From: Allomeiothermus silvanus DSM 9946 | Lineage (GTDB): Bacteria; Deinococcota; Deinococci; Deinococcales; Thermaceae | Length of the DNA stretch: 64,000 bases | Assembly: GCF_000092125.1 (NCBI RefSeq) | Contig: NC_014213.1 | Coordinates: forward strand, 248,001 to 312,000 | Reading direction: 5' to 3' | Shown here: positions 43,859 to 51,531 of the stretch, piece by piece | How positions within the stretch are numbered: the stretch's first letter is position 1 | How the letters are laid out: each line of letters opens with the position of its first letter | Notes under the pieces: generated by a model | What the model was told of the DNA's origin: nothing | Databases searched by the model: none | The model's input: the letters and a program-made list of their open reading frames with translations, nothing else | Position numbers and translations under genes: made by a program

Positions 43859-44956
43859 TCAACGGGCCTTTTCCACCGCCTCGAGCACCCGCATCATCTC
43901 CCGCACCCACTTCGGGAAGGAGAAGCCCTGCTCCATAAGCCTGCGCTCGCGATAGGCCGTGAGCAGCTCTCGGACGCCTAAGAAAGCCATGTCGGGGGTG
44001 AGCCGCCGCAGGAATTGCCAGCCAGCCTCCCAGCGCTGGTGGGTGAGCGTGCTGAGCACGGCGGCCACCACGCCGTACATCAGGGTATACAGTTGATCCT
44101 GCCGCAGAGGCAACGCCATCTCTGGATCCGCCAGCAGGGCTTCTGGATCGGGTATCTCCTGCTCCTGCAACCAGGCGGCGAAGGTGAGGCCGTAGGGACC
44201 CAGCGCCCCCAGCAAAAAGATCTGCAGGGCTTCCCGCATCGTCTCGGGGCTTCCCATGGCCAGCCAGGCTGCGAGACCTCTGGCCGCGATGGACTCCCAG
44301 GTTCTGGGGTTGGGCCATCCCCAGACCGTATCTCCTGGCTTAGGTATGGGTGCGACTGCCTGGGGCTGGCGCATCAAGATGAGGGCCTTGGCTCTCGGCA
44401 GATGGGTTGCAACGGCCTGGGGGGTGGGTAGCTCGAGGCCCGCCAGCGGATCTTCCCAGCCTTGCACCAGGGCCCGGGTGAAGTGGGCTGCGCTGGGCGG
44501 GGAGATGGGGATATGCACCATGCGGGTCTTCATCGCCAGACTCCATACCTCCGCCCCGTCCCCCTCGCCCCACTCGCCCGGGTTGGAGGCCGCCACCACG
44601 ACCGTCTCCCGGGGCAGGGGGGTATCTCCCACCACGCGCTCGTCGATCACCTTCAGCAGGCTGGGCCGCACATCCAAAGGCGTACCCCCGATCTCGTCGA
44701 TGAAGAGGATGGCCTGGCGGGCCGCCAGCAGCCGCTCCACCCAGGGCAGGTGGGCCAGCTCCAGCCTTCCGTCCTTGACCAGCGGAATGCCGCCGAAATC
44801 GGTGCGGTCCCGGTTGGCGGCGATCATCACCTCCAGGTGCCAGCCCAGCTTGCGGGCAATCGAACGCACCAGCGCGGTCTTCCCGATCCCGGGCATCCCG
44901 ATCAGGTGGGTAGGCACCTGGGCTGCGACGGCGATAGCGAACGCTTGTTGCTCCAC
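43859..44956 (-). CDS. MoxR-type AAA+ ATPase
   Basis: 365 residues from GTG at 44956, 2 bp after the upstream stop. Walker A is GMPGIGKTALVRSIAR, Walker B ILFIDEIGGTPLDVRPSLLK, with the sensor NPGEW. The C-terminal half is a helical domain (PDPEALLADPEMALPLRQDQ) not found in standard MoxR. MoxR proteins act as chaperones for VWA-domain partners; the next upstream gene encodes one. Confidence 0.85.
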   Translation of the reverse strand: MEQQAFAIAVAAQVPTHLIGMPGIGKTALVRSIARKLGWHLEVMIAANRDRTDFGGIPLVKDGRLELAHLPWVERLLAARQAILFIDEIGGTPLDVRPSLLKVIDERVVGDTPLPRETVVVAASNPGEWGEGDGAEVWSLAMKTRMVHIPISPPSAAHFTRALVQGWEDPLAGLELPTPQAVATHLPRAKALILMRQPQAVAPIPKPGDTVWGWPNPRTWESIAARGLAAWLAMGSPETMREALQIFLLGALGPYGLTFAAWLQEQEIPDPEALLADPEMALPLRQDQLYTLMYGVVAAVLSTLTHQRWEAGWQFLRRLTPDMAFLGVRELLTAYRERRLMEQGFSFPKWVREMMRVLEAVEKAR

Positions 44957-44958
44957 CT

Positions 44959-46218
44959 TCAAAACTCCTCTGGAATGCGGATGGTCCACACGTATTCCGG
45001 CGTGTCCGGCGGAAGTTCGCCCAGGATTCCCGCGATCACCGGTATCCCCGGAGGGGTCTCTGGCCAGGGGGTGAGGCCATCGGTAAGCACCACCACCGCC
45101 ACCGGGCAGGGCCTTAGCTGGAGCGCTGCCTCGATCCCGAGCCGCATATCGGTTCCCCCACCCCCCTGCAACCGTAGCTGCCGGGCCCGGTGGACACGTT
45201 GTGCGGTGTAAACAGCCGCGTCCACGCACAGTACGGTGACCTCCACCTTGGCCCACCGCAAGATGCCGTCTACCTCCGCGAGGGCCTGGCCCAGCATGGC
45301 CTCGCCCACCGAGCCTGAGGTATCCAGCACCACTGCCACGTGTGGCTTTAGGTCGTAGGTTCCGGGCAGGATTACGTCCCGGTAGACGCCCTGGCGGCGG
45401 TGGGGCCGTTCGTAGGAGGGGCGAACACGTCCGGCCCCTAGCCGCACCCCTCGGTGCACAAAGTGCCTTAACAGGTGTTGCCAGGGCACCGTGGGGTTAC
45501 CCACCGCCTGGGCCCAGCGGAGCACGCCCAGGGGCAGATCGCCGCGCCCGAGGTGGTACTCGAGGGCCGCGCGGGCCACTTCCCGGCGCAGGATGTTCAG
45601 GTCGGTGGGGCTTAGCGCGGGGTACTCGGAGTGGTCCTGGGGCAGCTCCCAAGCCTGCCGTTCCTCGGCCGGGGCGTGGGTGTGGGTCATGCCCGGGGTG
45701 CGCGGACCGGTTGCGGTACAACCCCCAGCCTCCTGTCCCGACGGTTCGGTCTGGCCCTGGGTCGGTGGATCCTCGTGGTTTTGAGGATATTTTGGCTCGA
45801 GCCGCTGTTTGAGTGTCCAGTAATAATGCTCGTCCAGGCCACCCGGCTCGAGGCCGAAGCGCTGGGGGTAGAGCCCACCCGGCGGCAGCGCTAACCGGGC
45901 GGCTTTGGCGTCGTCGTTGATCGCACAGTCGCAAGCGATATTCCATAGCCGCTGCTCGTGGACGTCCAGCAGCTCCAGGGTATCCCCCCGCTCTAAATGG
46001 TGACGAAGCAGGTGCTCCAGCTCGTGCCAGAGCAGGCCGGTGACTTGCTTAGGAAGCACTCTGGCCACGAATTGCGGGTTGTAGTACAGCCTGCCACCCC
46101 GGTCCACCGCCGCCGTCGGCACCTGCTCGCGCTCCACCAGGCGGAGCGACCACAGGGCGGGCGCGTAGAAGGGAAATTTTTGTATCAGCGCCAATCGGGC
46201 GATTTGCATGGGATTCAC
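44959..46218 (-). CDS. VWA-like/DUF2201-type protein with an HExxH site
   Basis: A 419-residue protein. N-terminal metallopeptidase-like domain: LLWHELEHLLRHHLERGD (HExxH) and WNIACDCAINDD. A Pro/Gln/Thr-rich linker (about residues 150-190). C-terminal VWA-like domain with a MIDAS-type motif VAVVLDTSGSVGEAM and VVVLTDG. This matches DUF2201 proteins. Likely the client of the AAA ATPase downstream. Confidence 0.85.
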   Translation of the reverse strand: MNPMQIARLALIQKFPFYAPALWSLRLVEREQVPTAAVDRGGRLYYNPQFVARVLPKQVTGLLWHELEHLLRHHLERGDTLELLDVHEQRLWNIACDCAINDDAKAARLALPPGGLYPQRFGLEPGGLDEHYYWTLKQRLEPKYPQNHEDPPTQGQTEPSGQEAGGCTATGPRTPGMTHTHAPAEERQAWELPQDHSEYPALSPTDLNILRREVARAALEYHLGRGDLPLGVLRWAQAVGNPTVPWQHLLRHFVHRGVRLGAGRVRPSYERPHRRQGVYRDVILPGTYDLKPHVAVVLDTSGSVGEAMLGQALAEVDGILRWAKVEVTVLCVDAAVYTAQRVHRARQLRLQGGGGTDMRLGIEAALQLRPCPVAVVVLTDGLTPWPETPPGIPVIAGILGELPPDTPEYVWTIRIPEEF

Positions 46219-46258
46219 GGGCTGCTAACCCCCATGGTTTGGGTGAGGCGTCTCGTCG

Positions 46259-47443
46259 CTATGGCTCTTCCTTGCGGAGCCCCTGTATTGCCCTGATGGT
46301 ATCGGAGGCCATCCGCGCCATATTAGGCCCCTCCGTCAAGGCCAGTAAGACCAGCACCTCTTCGGGCGTGAAGGGGTTTCTGGCCACCTCCTGGCGCACG
46401 ACATAAACCTCATCCTCCGCCAGCCGGGTCAGCACCTCCGGGGGTGTGCGCAGGTTGCGTGCGACTTCCCTGCGTACAAAAAGGTCTTCGTCTTCCGCTA
46501 GCTGAGCCAGCACCTCTTCCAGCACCTCTTTGGGAGTGTGGGGATTTTGTGCGACCTCGGAGCGTACCCGGCTGTTCTGGTCCCTGGCCAGCCCGACCAG
46601 CGCCTCTGCCGGCGCGGAGGGGTTTCTCGCCACACCAACACGAATGGACAGGTCTTCGTGGCGAGCCAAACAGAGGAGCGCAGCCCCGCTGAGAGCGGGG
46701 TTCACCCCCACCCGCTCACGCACCTCCCGATCCTCGTCACGGCTCAGCTGTAGCAGGACAGCCTCGGGGGTGGAGGGGTTTTTGGCCACCTCACGGCGCA
46801 TTTCCGGATTGCTGCTCTTCGCAAAACGGGCCAACCAGTCTTCCGGGGTCTGCGGGTGGCGGGCCACCAGTAAGCGCACCTCTGGGTCAGGATCCTTGGC
46901 CAGACGCCGCAGAGCCTCCTTGGGCGCGAGGGGATGGCTGGCCACCGCCTTGCGCACCTCCGGGGCGAAATCCCGGCTCAGCCGCGCCAGTACCGATGGC
47001 TGTGCGCTGGAGTTGCTGGCCACCGCCTCGCGCACTTCCGGGGCGGGATCCTGACATAGCCTGGCCAGAACCGACGCGGGTGTATTGGGGTTGTTGGCCA
47101 CCATTTTGCGTATTTCCCAGAGGGGGTCCTGGCCGAGCCACGCCAGGGCCTTGGGAACATCGCTGCGCGCGGCCACTCGAGCCCGCACGTAGGGATTATC
47201 GTCCCTGGCCAGCCGCAACAGCAGCCTCTTGGGAGCGCGGGGATTTCCCGCTACCGCTTCGCGCACCCGGTAGTCACCATCCTCGGCCAGCCGGGCCAGG
47301 GCCTTTAGGGGGGTTTGTTCGCATCGGGCCAGCTCATGGCGCACCCACCGTTCTTTATGTTCGATCAGTTCGGCCAGCATCCGGGGAGAGGGCTTCCGGC
47401 GACGAACCGGCGTGGTCGGCGAAAGGTAGAGAGCTTGCGCCAT
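46259..47443 (-). CDS. Leucine-rich-repeat-variant (LRV) protein
   Basis: A 394-residue protein made almost entirely of about 13 repeats of 24-25 residues with the pattern (V/L)RxxVAxNPxTPxEVLxxLAxD. Such alpha-alpha/3-10 solenoids bind other proteins. It has no catalytic domain. It sits upstream of the VWA and AAA genes in the same operon, so it may be the substrate adaptor of that pair. Confidence 0.88.
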   Translation of the reverse strand: MAQALYLSPTTPVRRRKPSPRMLAELIEHKERWVRHELARCEQTPLKALARLAEDGDYRVREAVAGNPRAPKRLLLRLARDDNPYVRARVAARSDVPKALAWLGQDPLWEIRKMVANNPNTPASVLARLCQDPAPEVREAVASNSSAQPSVLARLSRDFAPEVRKAVASHPLAPKEALRRLAKDPDPEVRLLVARHPQTPEDWLARFAKSSNPEMRREVAKNPSTPEAVLLQLSRDEDREVRERVGVNPALSGAALLCLARHEDLSIRVGVARNPSAPAEALVGLARDQNSRVRSEVAQNPHTPKEVLEEVLAQLAEDEDLFVRREVARNLRTPPEVLTRLAEDEVYVVRQEVARNPFTPEEVLVLLALTEGPNMARMASDTIRAIQGLRKEEP

Positions 47444-47451
47444 CGGGTGCT

Positions 47452-47691
47452 TCAGTACTCCTTACGGCCCTTACGGTCGCGGTAGACCTGGCTGGAGAGG
47501 GTCTTGCGGGTGCGGGTGGGGGAGGTCTCCAGATCCAGGAGCGCCTGCCTGAGTTCTTCGGCTTCGGCGGCCAGCGCCGGGCCGTGTTCGGCGACGCTGG
47601 GAGCGGCCCGTAGGAGCGAGGTCCGCGCGGCCTCAGCGGCGGCGCGGCTTGAGGGCCTCGAGCCGTTGGCGCAGGCGCTGCATGAGCGCAT
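47452..47691 (-). CDS. Small hypothetical protein in the MerR-LRV-VWA-AAA operon
   Basis: Up to 79 residues; the reading ends GPALAAEAEELRQALLDLET then SPTRTRKTLSSQVYRDRKGR. The start is unclear: the ATG at 47691 is inside the end of the MerR gene, and no other good start was seen. The charged tail and its conservation of spacing (8 bp to the LRV gene) suggest it is real, but no family was recognised. Confidence 0.4.
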   Translation of the reverse strand: MRSCSACANGSRPSSRAAAEAARTSLLRAAPSVAEHGPALAAEAEELRQALLDLETSPTRTRKTLSSQVYRDRKGRKEY

Positions 47692-48241
47692 CGCCCTCGC
47701 CGGGGGTCTTGGGAAAGCGGAAGTCCTCGCGCACGTGCAGTTCCAGGCCGGGGGCCACCTCCAGGCGGTGCCAGCGCAGCTCGGGGGTGGGGTCTGGGGT
47801 GAGCGCCTCGAAGAGGGGGGTAGGAGAAGCCGTCCGGTACTGCTCCCGCAGCCCGGATAGGTAGCTCAGGGCAGAGGTAGGCGGGTTGGCGGTCAGGGCC
47901 ACCCCCCCTTCGAGCATCGCCAGAAGCTCCGCGTCGCTCTTGCGGCGGGCCAAGTCGCCCAGGGCGCTGGCCCCGTGGCCTTCGGCCATCAGCCGCCGCA
48001 CCAGCAAAAGCTGCAGCAGGTGCCGCGCCGAATAGCGGGCCTCCCGCCCGGCCCGCAAGGGCTCATCGAGCATACCCAACCCTGTATAATGGCGCACCAA
48101 ACGCGCGGTGACGGCCTCGCGGACCCGCAGACTGCCGGGGTCTTGGGGCAGATAACGGGGTAGGCGGGCGTTGGCTTCGCGCACCAAGCCCTCCAAGTCC
48201 CACTCTGCGCCACGGTGCAGCAAGGCCTCGAGGTCTTCCAT
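47633..48241 (-). CDS. MerR-family regulator
   Basis: A 202-residue protein. A MerR-type wHTH is present (RVREAVTARLVRHYTGLGML then YSARHLLQLLLVRRLMAEGH). No B12-binding motif is visible. First gene of the operon; its promoter region carries TTGACA and a dyad (48258-48276), also positioned to control the divergent HipA-like gene. Confidence 0.75.
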   Translation of the reverse strand: MEDLEALLHRGAEWDLEGLVREANARLPRYLPQDPGSLRVREAVTARLVRHYTGLGMLDEPLRAGREARYSARHLLQLLLVRRLMAEGHGASALGDLARRKSDAELLAMLEGGVALTANPPTSALSYLSGLREQYRTASPTPLFEALTPDPTPELRWHRLEVAPGLELHVREDFRFPKTPGEGDALMQRLRQRLEALKPRRR

Positions 48242-48257
48242 ATCCGGAGGATAACTA

Positions 48258-48276
48258 TTACAATCAGAATTGTCAA
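48258..48276. promoter_or_regulatory. Putative MerR operator in the divergent promoter region
   Basis: TTACAAT (48258-48264) and ATTGTCAA (48269-48276) form an imperfect dyad; TTGACA on the minus strand overlaps its right half. The region is short (about 90 bp between start codons). Confidence 0.5.
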
Positions 48277-48329
48277 TGTCATCTCAAATGTTCATTTGCG
48301 GCGCTAGCGAAAGCGTAGGTACGGGTACC

Positions 48330-49145
48330 ATGGCTCCCATGAGCGGGAGCATCTCTAGGGACCGGGGCTCGGTGCTGCCCCCTGGCTGGCAAACCCGGCT
48401 ACCGGAGCGGCGGCGTTTCCAGGAGTTCGCGGTGCTTGAGCCGGGCGGCCGGGGGCGTAACGGCCCGGTATTGGTAGGGCGGCTAGGCAAAGAGCGCTGG
48501 GTGCTCAAGTCAAGCGACCTCGCCGGTGCAGCCAACGAGATCATCGCCAGCGTGGTGGGCCGCAGCCTGGGCCTCCTGGTTCCCCCGGCGATGGCGGTGG
48601 ACAAGGGAGGGGATCTCTGGGCGGCCTCGATGCACGTGTTTGGCCTCCAACACCACCCCCGGGTGGGCTTTAACGACCGTAACCCCTTCCGCTTCGGCCC
48701 CGATGGACCGGCGGATATTCCCAACTACTGGCCTCAGGTGGCGCTTGGCAAGCTGCTGGGCGACCACGACCGCAAAGGCGGCAACTGGGGGATCGATCAG
48801 TATGGTCAGCGCTGGGACTTCGACTTTTCCTTGAGCGAGAACGCCCACCTCTTCATCGGCCCTGACGCGCCGGACTGGAACCACTACCGCAGGGAGTTCT
48901 TCCGGGAGGGTATTGAAGGGATGCAAGCCCGCGGTATCTCTCCTTCCGCTTTAGAGGGCTTCCTCATACCCTACCGAGCACTGGCGCAGAGCGACCCGGA
49001 AAAGCTCTATGGCTGGACGAGCGAGGTGGGGGATTTGGGCGGGCTGTTTATGGGGCAGCGACCCCTCGGTCCCGCGCTTATCGAAGCCGCTCGGGCCAAC
49101 CGCCAGGCGATGAGGGAAGCGCTCGAGGATCTGGGATTAGACTAA
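48330..49145 (+). CDS. HipA-like kinase-fold protein
   Basis: About 271 residues from ATG 48330 (alternative starts at 48270, 48276 and 48339). Features of HipA-type kinases: GRLGKERWVLKSSDLAGAAN with a lysine, VVGRSLGLLVPPAMAV, the catalytic-like loop KLLGDHDRKGGNWGID and metal-binding RWDFDFSLS. It may phosphorylate a protein; the classic HipB antitoxin is absent, and the next gene (95 residues) is the likely partner. Confidence 0.65.
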   Translation: MAPMSGSISRDRGSVLPPGWQTRLPERRRFQEFAVLEPGGRGRNGPVLVGRLGKERWVLKSSDLAGAANEIIASVVGRSLGLLVPPAMAVDKGGDLWAASMHVFGLQHHPRVGFNDRNPFRFGPDGPADIPNYWPQVALGKLLGDHDRKGGNWGIDQYGQRWDFDFSLSENAHLFIGPDAPDWNHYRREFFREGIEGMQARGISPSALEGFLIPYRALAQSDPEKLYGWTSEVGDLGGLFMGQRPLGPALIEAARANRQAMREALEDLGLD

Positions 49146-49154
49146 ACTGGGGCG

Positions 49155-49442
49155 ATGATTCTCTGGCTCAGTCTCTACCTCCCCAGCCGCACCAACCGCG
49201 ACGCTATTGGCGTCGAGGATGGGCGGGTGGTGATGAGCGTGCACTTTCCTACCGCGTGGCTCGAGGCGGCCAAGACCTATATCCCCGGCATCCCCGAGTA
49301 CCTGAGCGTGATGGCCTGGATGTTTGCTGTACACGAGGGAAAGATCCAGGTAGAAGACCGCATCCCGGGATGGGCTTGGGGCGACGAGGAGGAAGCTCGC
49401 GCTTACCTGAAGGCAGCCCTGGCGGAGCGGGGCATAGAGTGA
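49155..49442 (+). CDS. Hypothetical protein co-transcribed with the HipA-like kinase
   Basis: A 95-residue protein starting MILWLSLYLPSRTNRDAIGV, 9 bp after the kinase gene, with an alpha/beta pattern and an acidic C-terminus (GWAWGDEEEARAYLKAALAE). I do not recognise a family. Small partners next to HipA-like kinases are common and may be regulators. Confidence 0.5.
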   Translation: MILWLSLYLPSRTNRDAIGVEDGRVVMSVHFPTAWLEAAKTYIPGIPEYLSVMAWMFAVHEGKIQVEDRIPGWAWGDEEEARAYLKAALAERGIE

Positions 49443-49619
49443 GCTGCCCATAGTCCCTCTTTTGCCGATGCTTCGATGCAACCCGTGGAGGGGCTGGATT
49501 GACGTCCTCCCCGGCCTGAAGGTCAGAGATTCCTGCGGTGCTGGAGAATGGGTGGGGTTCTGGGTCGAGCGCTTACCGCCACCCGCGTTGCTTTTCCGGG
49601 CCCTTGTCATACCAGATTC

Positions 49620-49653
49620 GGTTGATTCGTTACTGTTCGGTAACGAATCAACC
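49620..49653. repeat. Perfect 14-bp hairpin
   Basis: GGTTGATTCGTTAC and GTAACGAATCAACC flank the loop TGTTCG. No T-run follows on either side, so it is not a standard terminator. Confidence 0.75.
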
Positions 49654-49740
49654 CGACCGAAGTTATCCGCGTAGCGGTGGCGTAGTTTCGCCGAGCGAAG
49701 CGAGGGGTGGGCGATACCGCCCCTTGGAAGGGAGTGCTCT

Positions 49741-49796
49741 GGATTCAAAAAGACAGCCTCTGGGTTTTGGGTTTTGTAAACTGTCTTTTTGAATCC
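49741..49796. terminator. Perfect 16-bp inverted repeat next to the IS insertion site
   Basis: GGATTCAAAAAGACAG and CTGTCTTTTTGAATCC flank a 24-bp spacer. It could be a two-way terminator between the kinase operon and the response regulator gene, or a small mobile element end pair. The IS at 49800 landed at its right edge. Confidence 0.5.
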
Positions 49797-49799
49797 GGT

Positions 49800-50891
49800 T
49801 AGGAGTTACGCAGTTGCAGTTGACTGGACATTCTTCTGTGTGCTAGGAGGAGAGTGCTTAGCCAAGCTTCTCCAAAGGGGGTGATGCCCATGAACCCACC
49901 GAAGTGCGATGACCTGGACTACATCCACTTTCTCATCGCCGCTCAGCGGGTCTTCACCTGTACCGAGGCCGCTCGCTGTAGTCCAAAGGAGAAGAGCCCT
50001 CCCGCCCATGATGCCTTTACCCGCCTGCTGCAAAGACAGCCGCCCGACACGGCGGCGCTGTGGCAGGAGGCCAAGGCCTTCGTGAAGCTCAGGGAGGGGC
50101 TGCTGATCCTGGACGACACCACCCTGGATAAGCCCTACGCTCGGGACATGGATCTGGTGAGTTACCACTGGAGCGGCAAACACCAAAGGGTGGTTAGGGG
50201 CATCGCCCTCATGACCCTGCTGTGGACGGAGGGGCAGGCCCTGATCCCCTGCGACTTTCGGGTCTACGACAAGCCCCAGGATGGGAAGAGCAAAAACGAC
50301 CACTTTCAGACCATGCTCCAGAAAGCGAAGGAGCGGGGGTTTCAGCCGGAATATGTCCTGATGGACAGCTGGTATGCCAGCTTGGAGAACCTCAAGGCCA
50401 TAGTCAGCTTTGGCTGGCGGTTTCTGACGCGGCTGAAGGGCAACCGCCTGGTCAACCCGGAGGGGAAGGGAAATGTACCCATCCGTGAGGTGGAAATCCC
50501 TGGGGAGGGGAGGGTGGTTCATCTTCGGGGTTTTGGGTTCGTGAGGGTGTTCCGAACGCTCTCCAAGGACGGGGAGGCGGAGTACTGGGCCACGAACCAT
50601 CTGGGGATGAGCGAAGAGAAGCGGGCGGAGTTAGAGCGGCAAGGATGGGGGATCGAAGTGTACCATCGGGGGCTCAAGCAGTGCTGTGGGGTGGAGCGGG
50701 CCCAGGTGAGGAAGGCGGTCTCCATCCTGCGGCACCTCCTCCTGGCTTTGCGGGCCTTCCTCCGGCTGGAGGTCTACCGGCTGCGCAGGGGGGTGAGCTG
50801 GTACGAGGCCAAGGCGTCCATTGTTCGCGAGGCAATACGAAGTTATCTCGCCCATCCCCTCCACATCCTTCAGCCAACTGCGTAAGTCCTA
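49800..50891 (+). mobile_element. Intact insertion sequence with terminal repeats and target duplication
   Basis: Terminal inverted repeats TAGGAGTTACGCAGTTG (49800-49816) and CAACTGCGTAAGTCCTA (50875-50891) match 16 of 17. The flanks repeat TCCGGT or ATCCGGT (49793-49799 and 50891-50897), a 6-7 bp target duplication. It holds one full-length transposase gene and is probably a recent insertion. Confidence 0.88.
49890..50885 (+). CDS. DDE transposase (IS701/DDE_5-like)
   Basis: 331 residues from ATG 49890, preceded by GGGGGTG. Motifs: GLLILDDTTLDKPYARDMDL (first Asp), YVLMDSWYAS (second Asp) and QGWGIEVYHRGLKQCCG (Glu region). The frame is open and full length. The nearest family by memory is IS701; IS4-group naming cannot be excluded without a search. 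Confidence 0.82.
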   Translation: MNPPKCDDLDYIHFLIAAQRVFTCTEAARCSPKEKSPPAHDAFTRLLQRQPPDTAALWQEAKAFVKLREGLLILDDTTLDKPYARDMDLVSYHWSGKHQRVVRGIALMTLLWTEGQALIPCDFRVYDKPQDGKSKNDHFQTMLQKAKERGFQPEYVLMDSWYASLENLKAIVSFGWRFLTRLKGNRLVNPEGKGNVPIREVEIPGEGRVVHLRGFGFVRVFRTLSKDGEAEYWATNHLGMSEEKRAELERQGWGIEVYHRGLKQCCGVERAQVRKAVSILRHLLLALRAFLRLEVYRLRRGVSWYEAKASIVREAIRSYLAHPLHILQPTA

Positions 50892-50898
50892 TCCGGTA

Positions 50899-51519
50899 TC
50901 AAAGCAAACCCTGTCGCACCGCTTTGATCGCGGCTTGGGTTCGATCGGAAGCGGAGAGTTTGGCCAGCAACTCCTCGATGTGGGTTTTGACGGTGCTGAG
51001 GGAGATGCCCAAACGCTGGGCGATTTCCTTATTCGACAGCCCTTCGGCGATGAGCCGCAGCACCTCCAGTTCCCTGGGGGAAAGCTGGGCCTGGCCTCCG
51101 CTGAGCACGCTGAGCTGGCCCAGCACGATGTGGGCGATCTGAGGGTCGAGGTAGGTCGAGCCTATCGCTGCGGCTCGGATGGCCAGCAACAGCGAGGCCG
51201 GGTCGGTAGACTTGAGGCAGTAAGCATCCGCTCCCGCGGTCATTGCGGCCAGCACTTCGGCCTCGAGCTGGTGCACGGTGAGCACCACCACCCGTACCCC
51301 GAAGCGCTCCTTGACCAGCTTGGTGGCCTCGATGCCATCCATGCCGGGCAGGCCGATGTCCATGAGCACCACGTCGGCCGAGGTGTGTGCGAGCTGCTCT
51401 ATACCCTCTTCGGCGCTTCTGGCCTCACCTACCACCTGCAAATCCGGCTCCCGGCCCACGGCCACCCGTAAGCCATCGCGGGTAAAAGCATGATCTTCAA
51501 CGATGAACACTCGGGTCAT
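50899..51519 (-). CDS. NarL/LuxR-family response regulator
   Basis: A 206-residue protein: receiver domain with VFIVEDHAFTRDGLR, phospho-acceptor Asp in VVLMDIGLPGMDGIEA and Lys in AYCLKSTDPAS; LuxR-type HTH (LSPRELEVLRLIAEGLSNKE then IAQRLGISLSTVKTHIEELL). 12 bp after the histidine kinase gene. It stands divergent from kdp and probably replaces KdpE, which belongs to the OmpR family elsewhere. The IS at 49800-50891 lies just past its stop. Confidence 0.88.
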   Translation of the reverse strand: MTRVFIVEDHAFTRDGLRVAVGREPDLQVVGEARSAEEGIEQLAHTSADVVLMDIGLPGMDGIEATKLVKERFGVRVVVLTVHQLEAEVLAAMTAGADAYCLKSTDPASLLLAIRAAAIGSTYLDPQIAHIVLGQLSVLSGGQAQLSPRELEVLRLIAEGLSNKEIAQRLGISLSTVKTHIEELLAKLSASDRTQAAIKAVRQGLL

Positions 51520-51531
51520 AGCGGACCGGGG

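Larger units (their letters stand above)
49443..49799. other. Non-coding stretch with IS end, hairpins and repeat remnant
   Basis: No gene. TTGACGTCCTCCCCGGCCTG then AAGGTCAGAGATTCCTGCGG (about 49498-49540) looks like a stray IS200/IS605 end. A perfect hairpin is at 49620-49653, family C repeat GGTGGCGTAGTTTCGC at 49676-49691, and a second perfect hairpin at 49741-49796. Confidence 0.6.

Noticed and set aside
43859-46218. Cobalt chelatase (CobS/CobT-like) reading of the AAA and VWA pair
   Set aside because: No cobalamin genes are nearby, the VWA protein carries a DUF2201-type HExxH domain, and the pair lies with an LRV gene.
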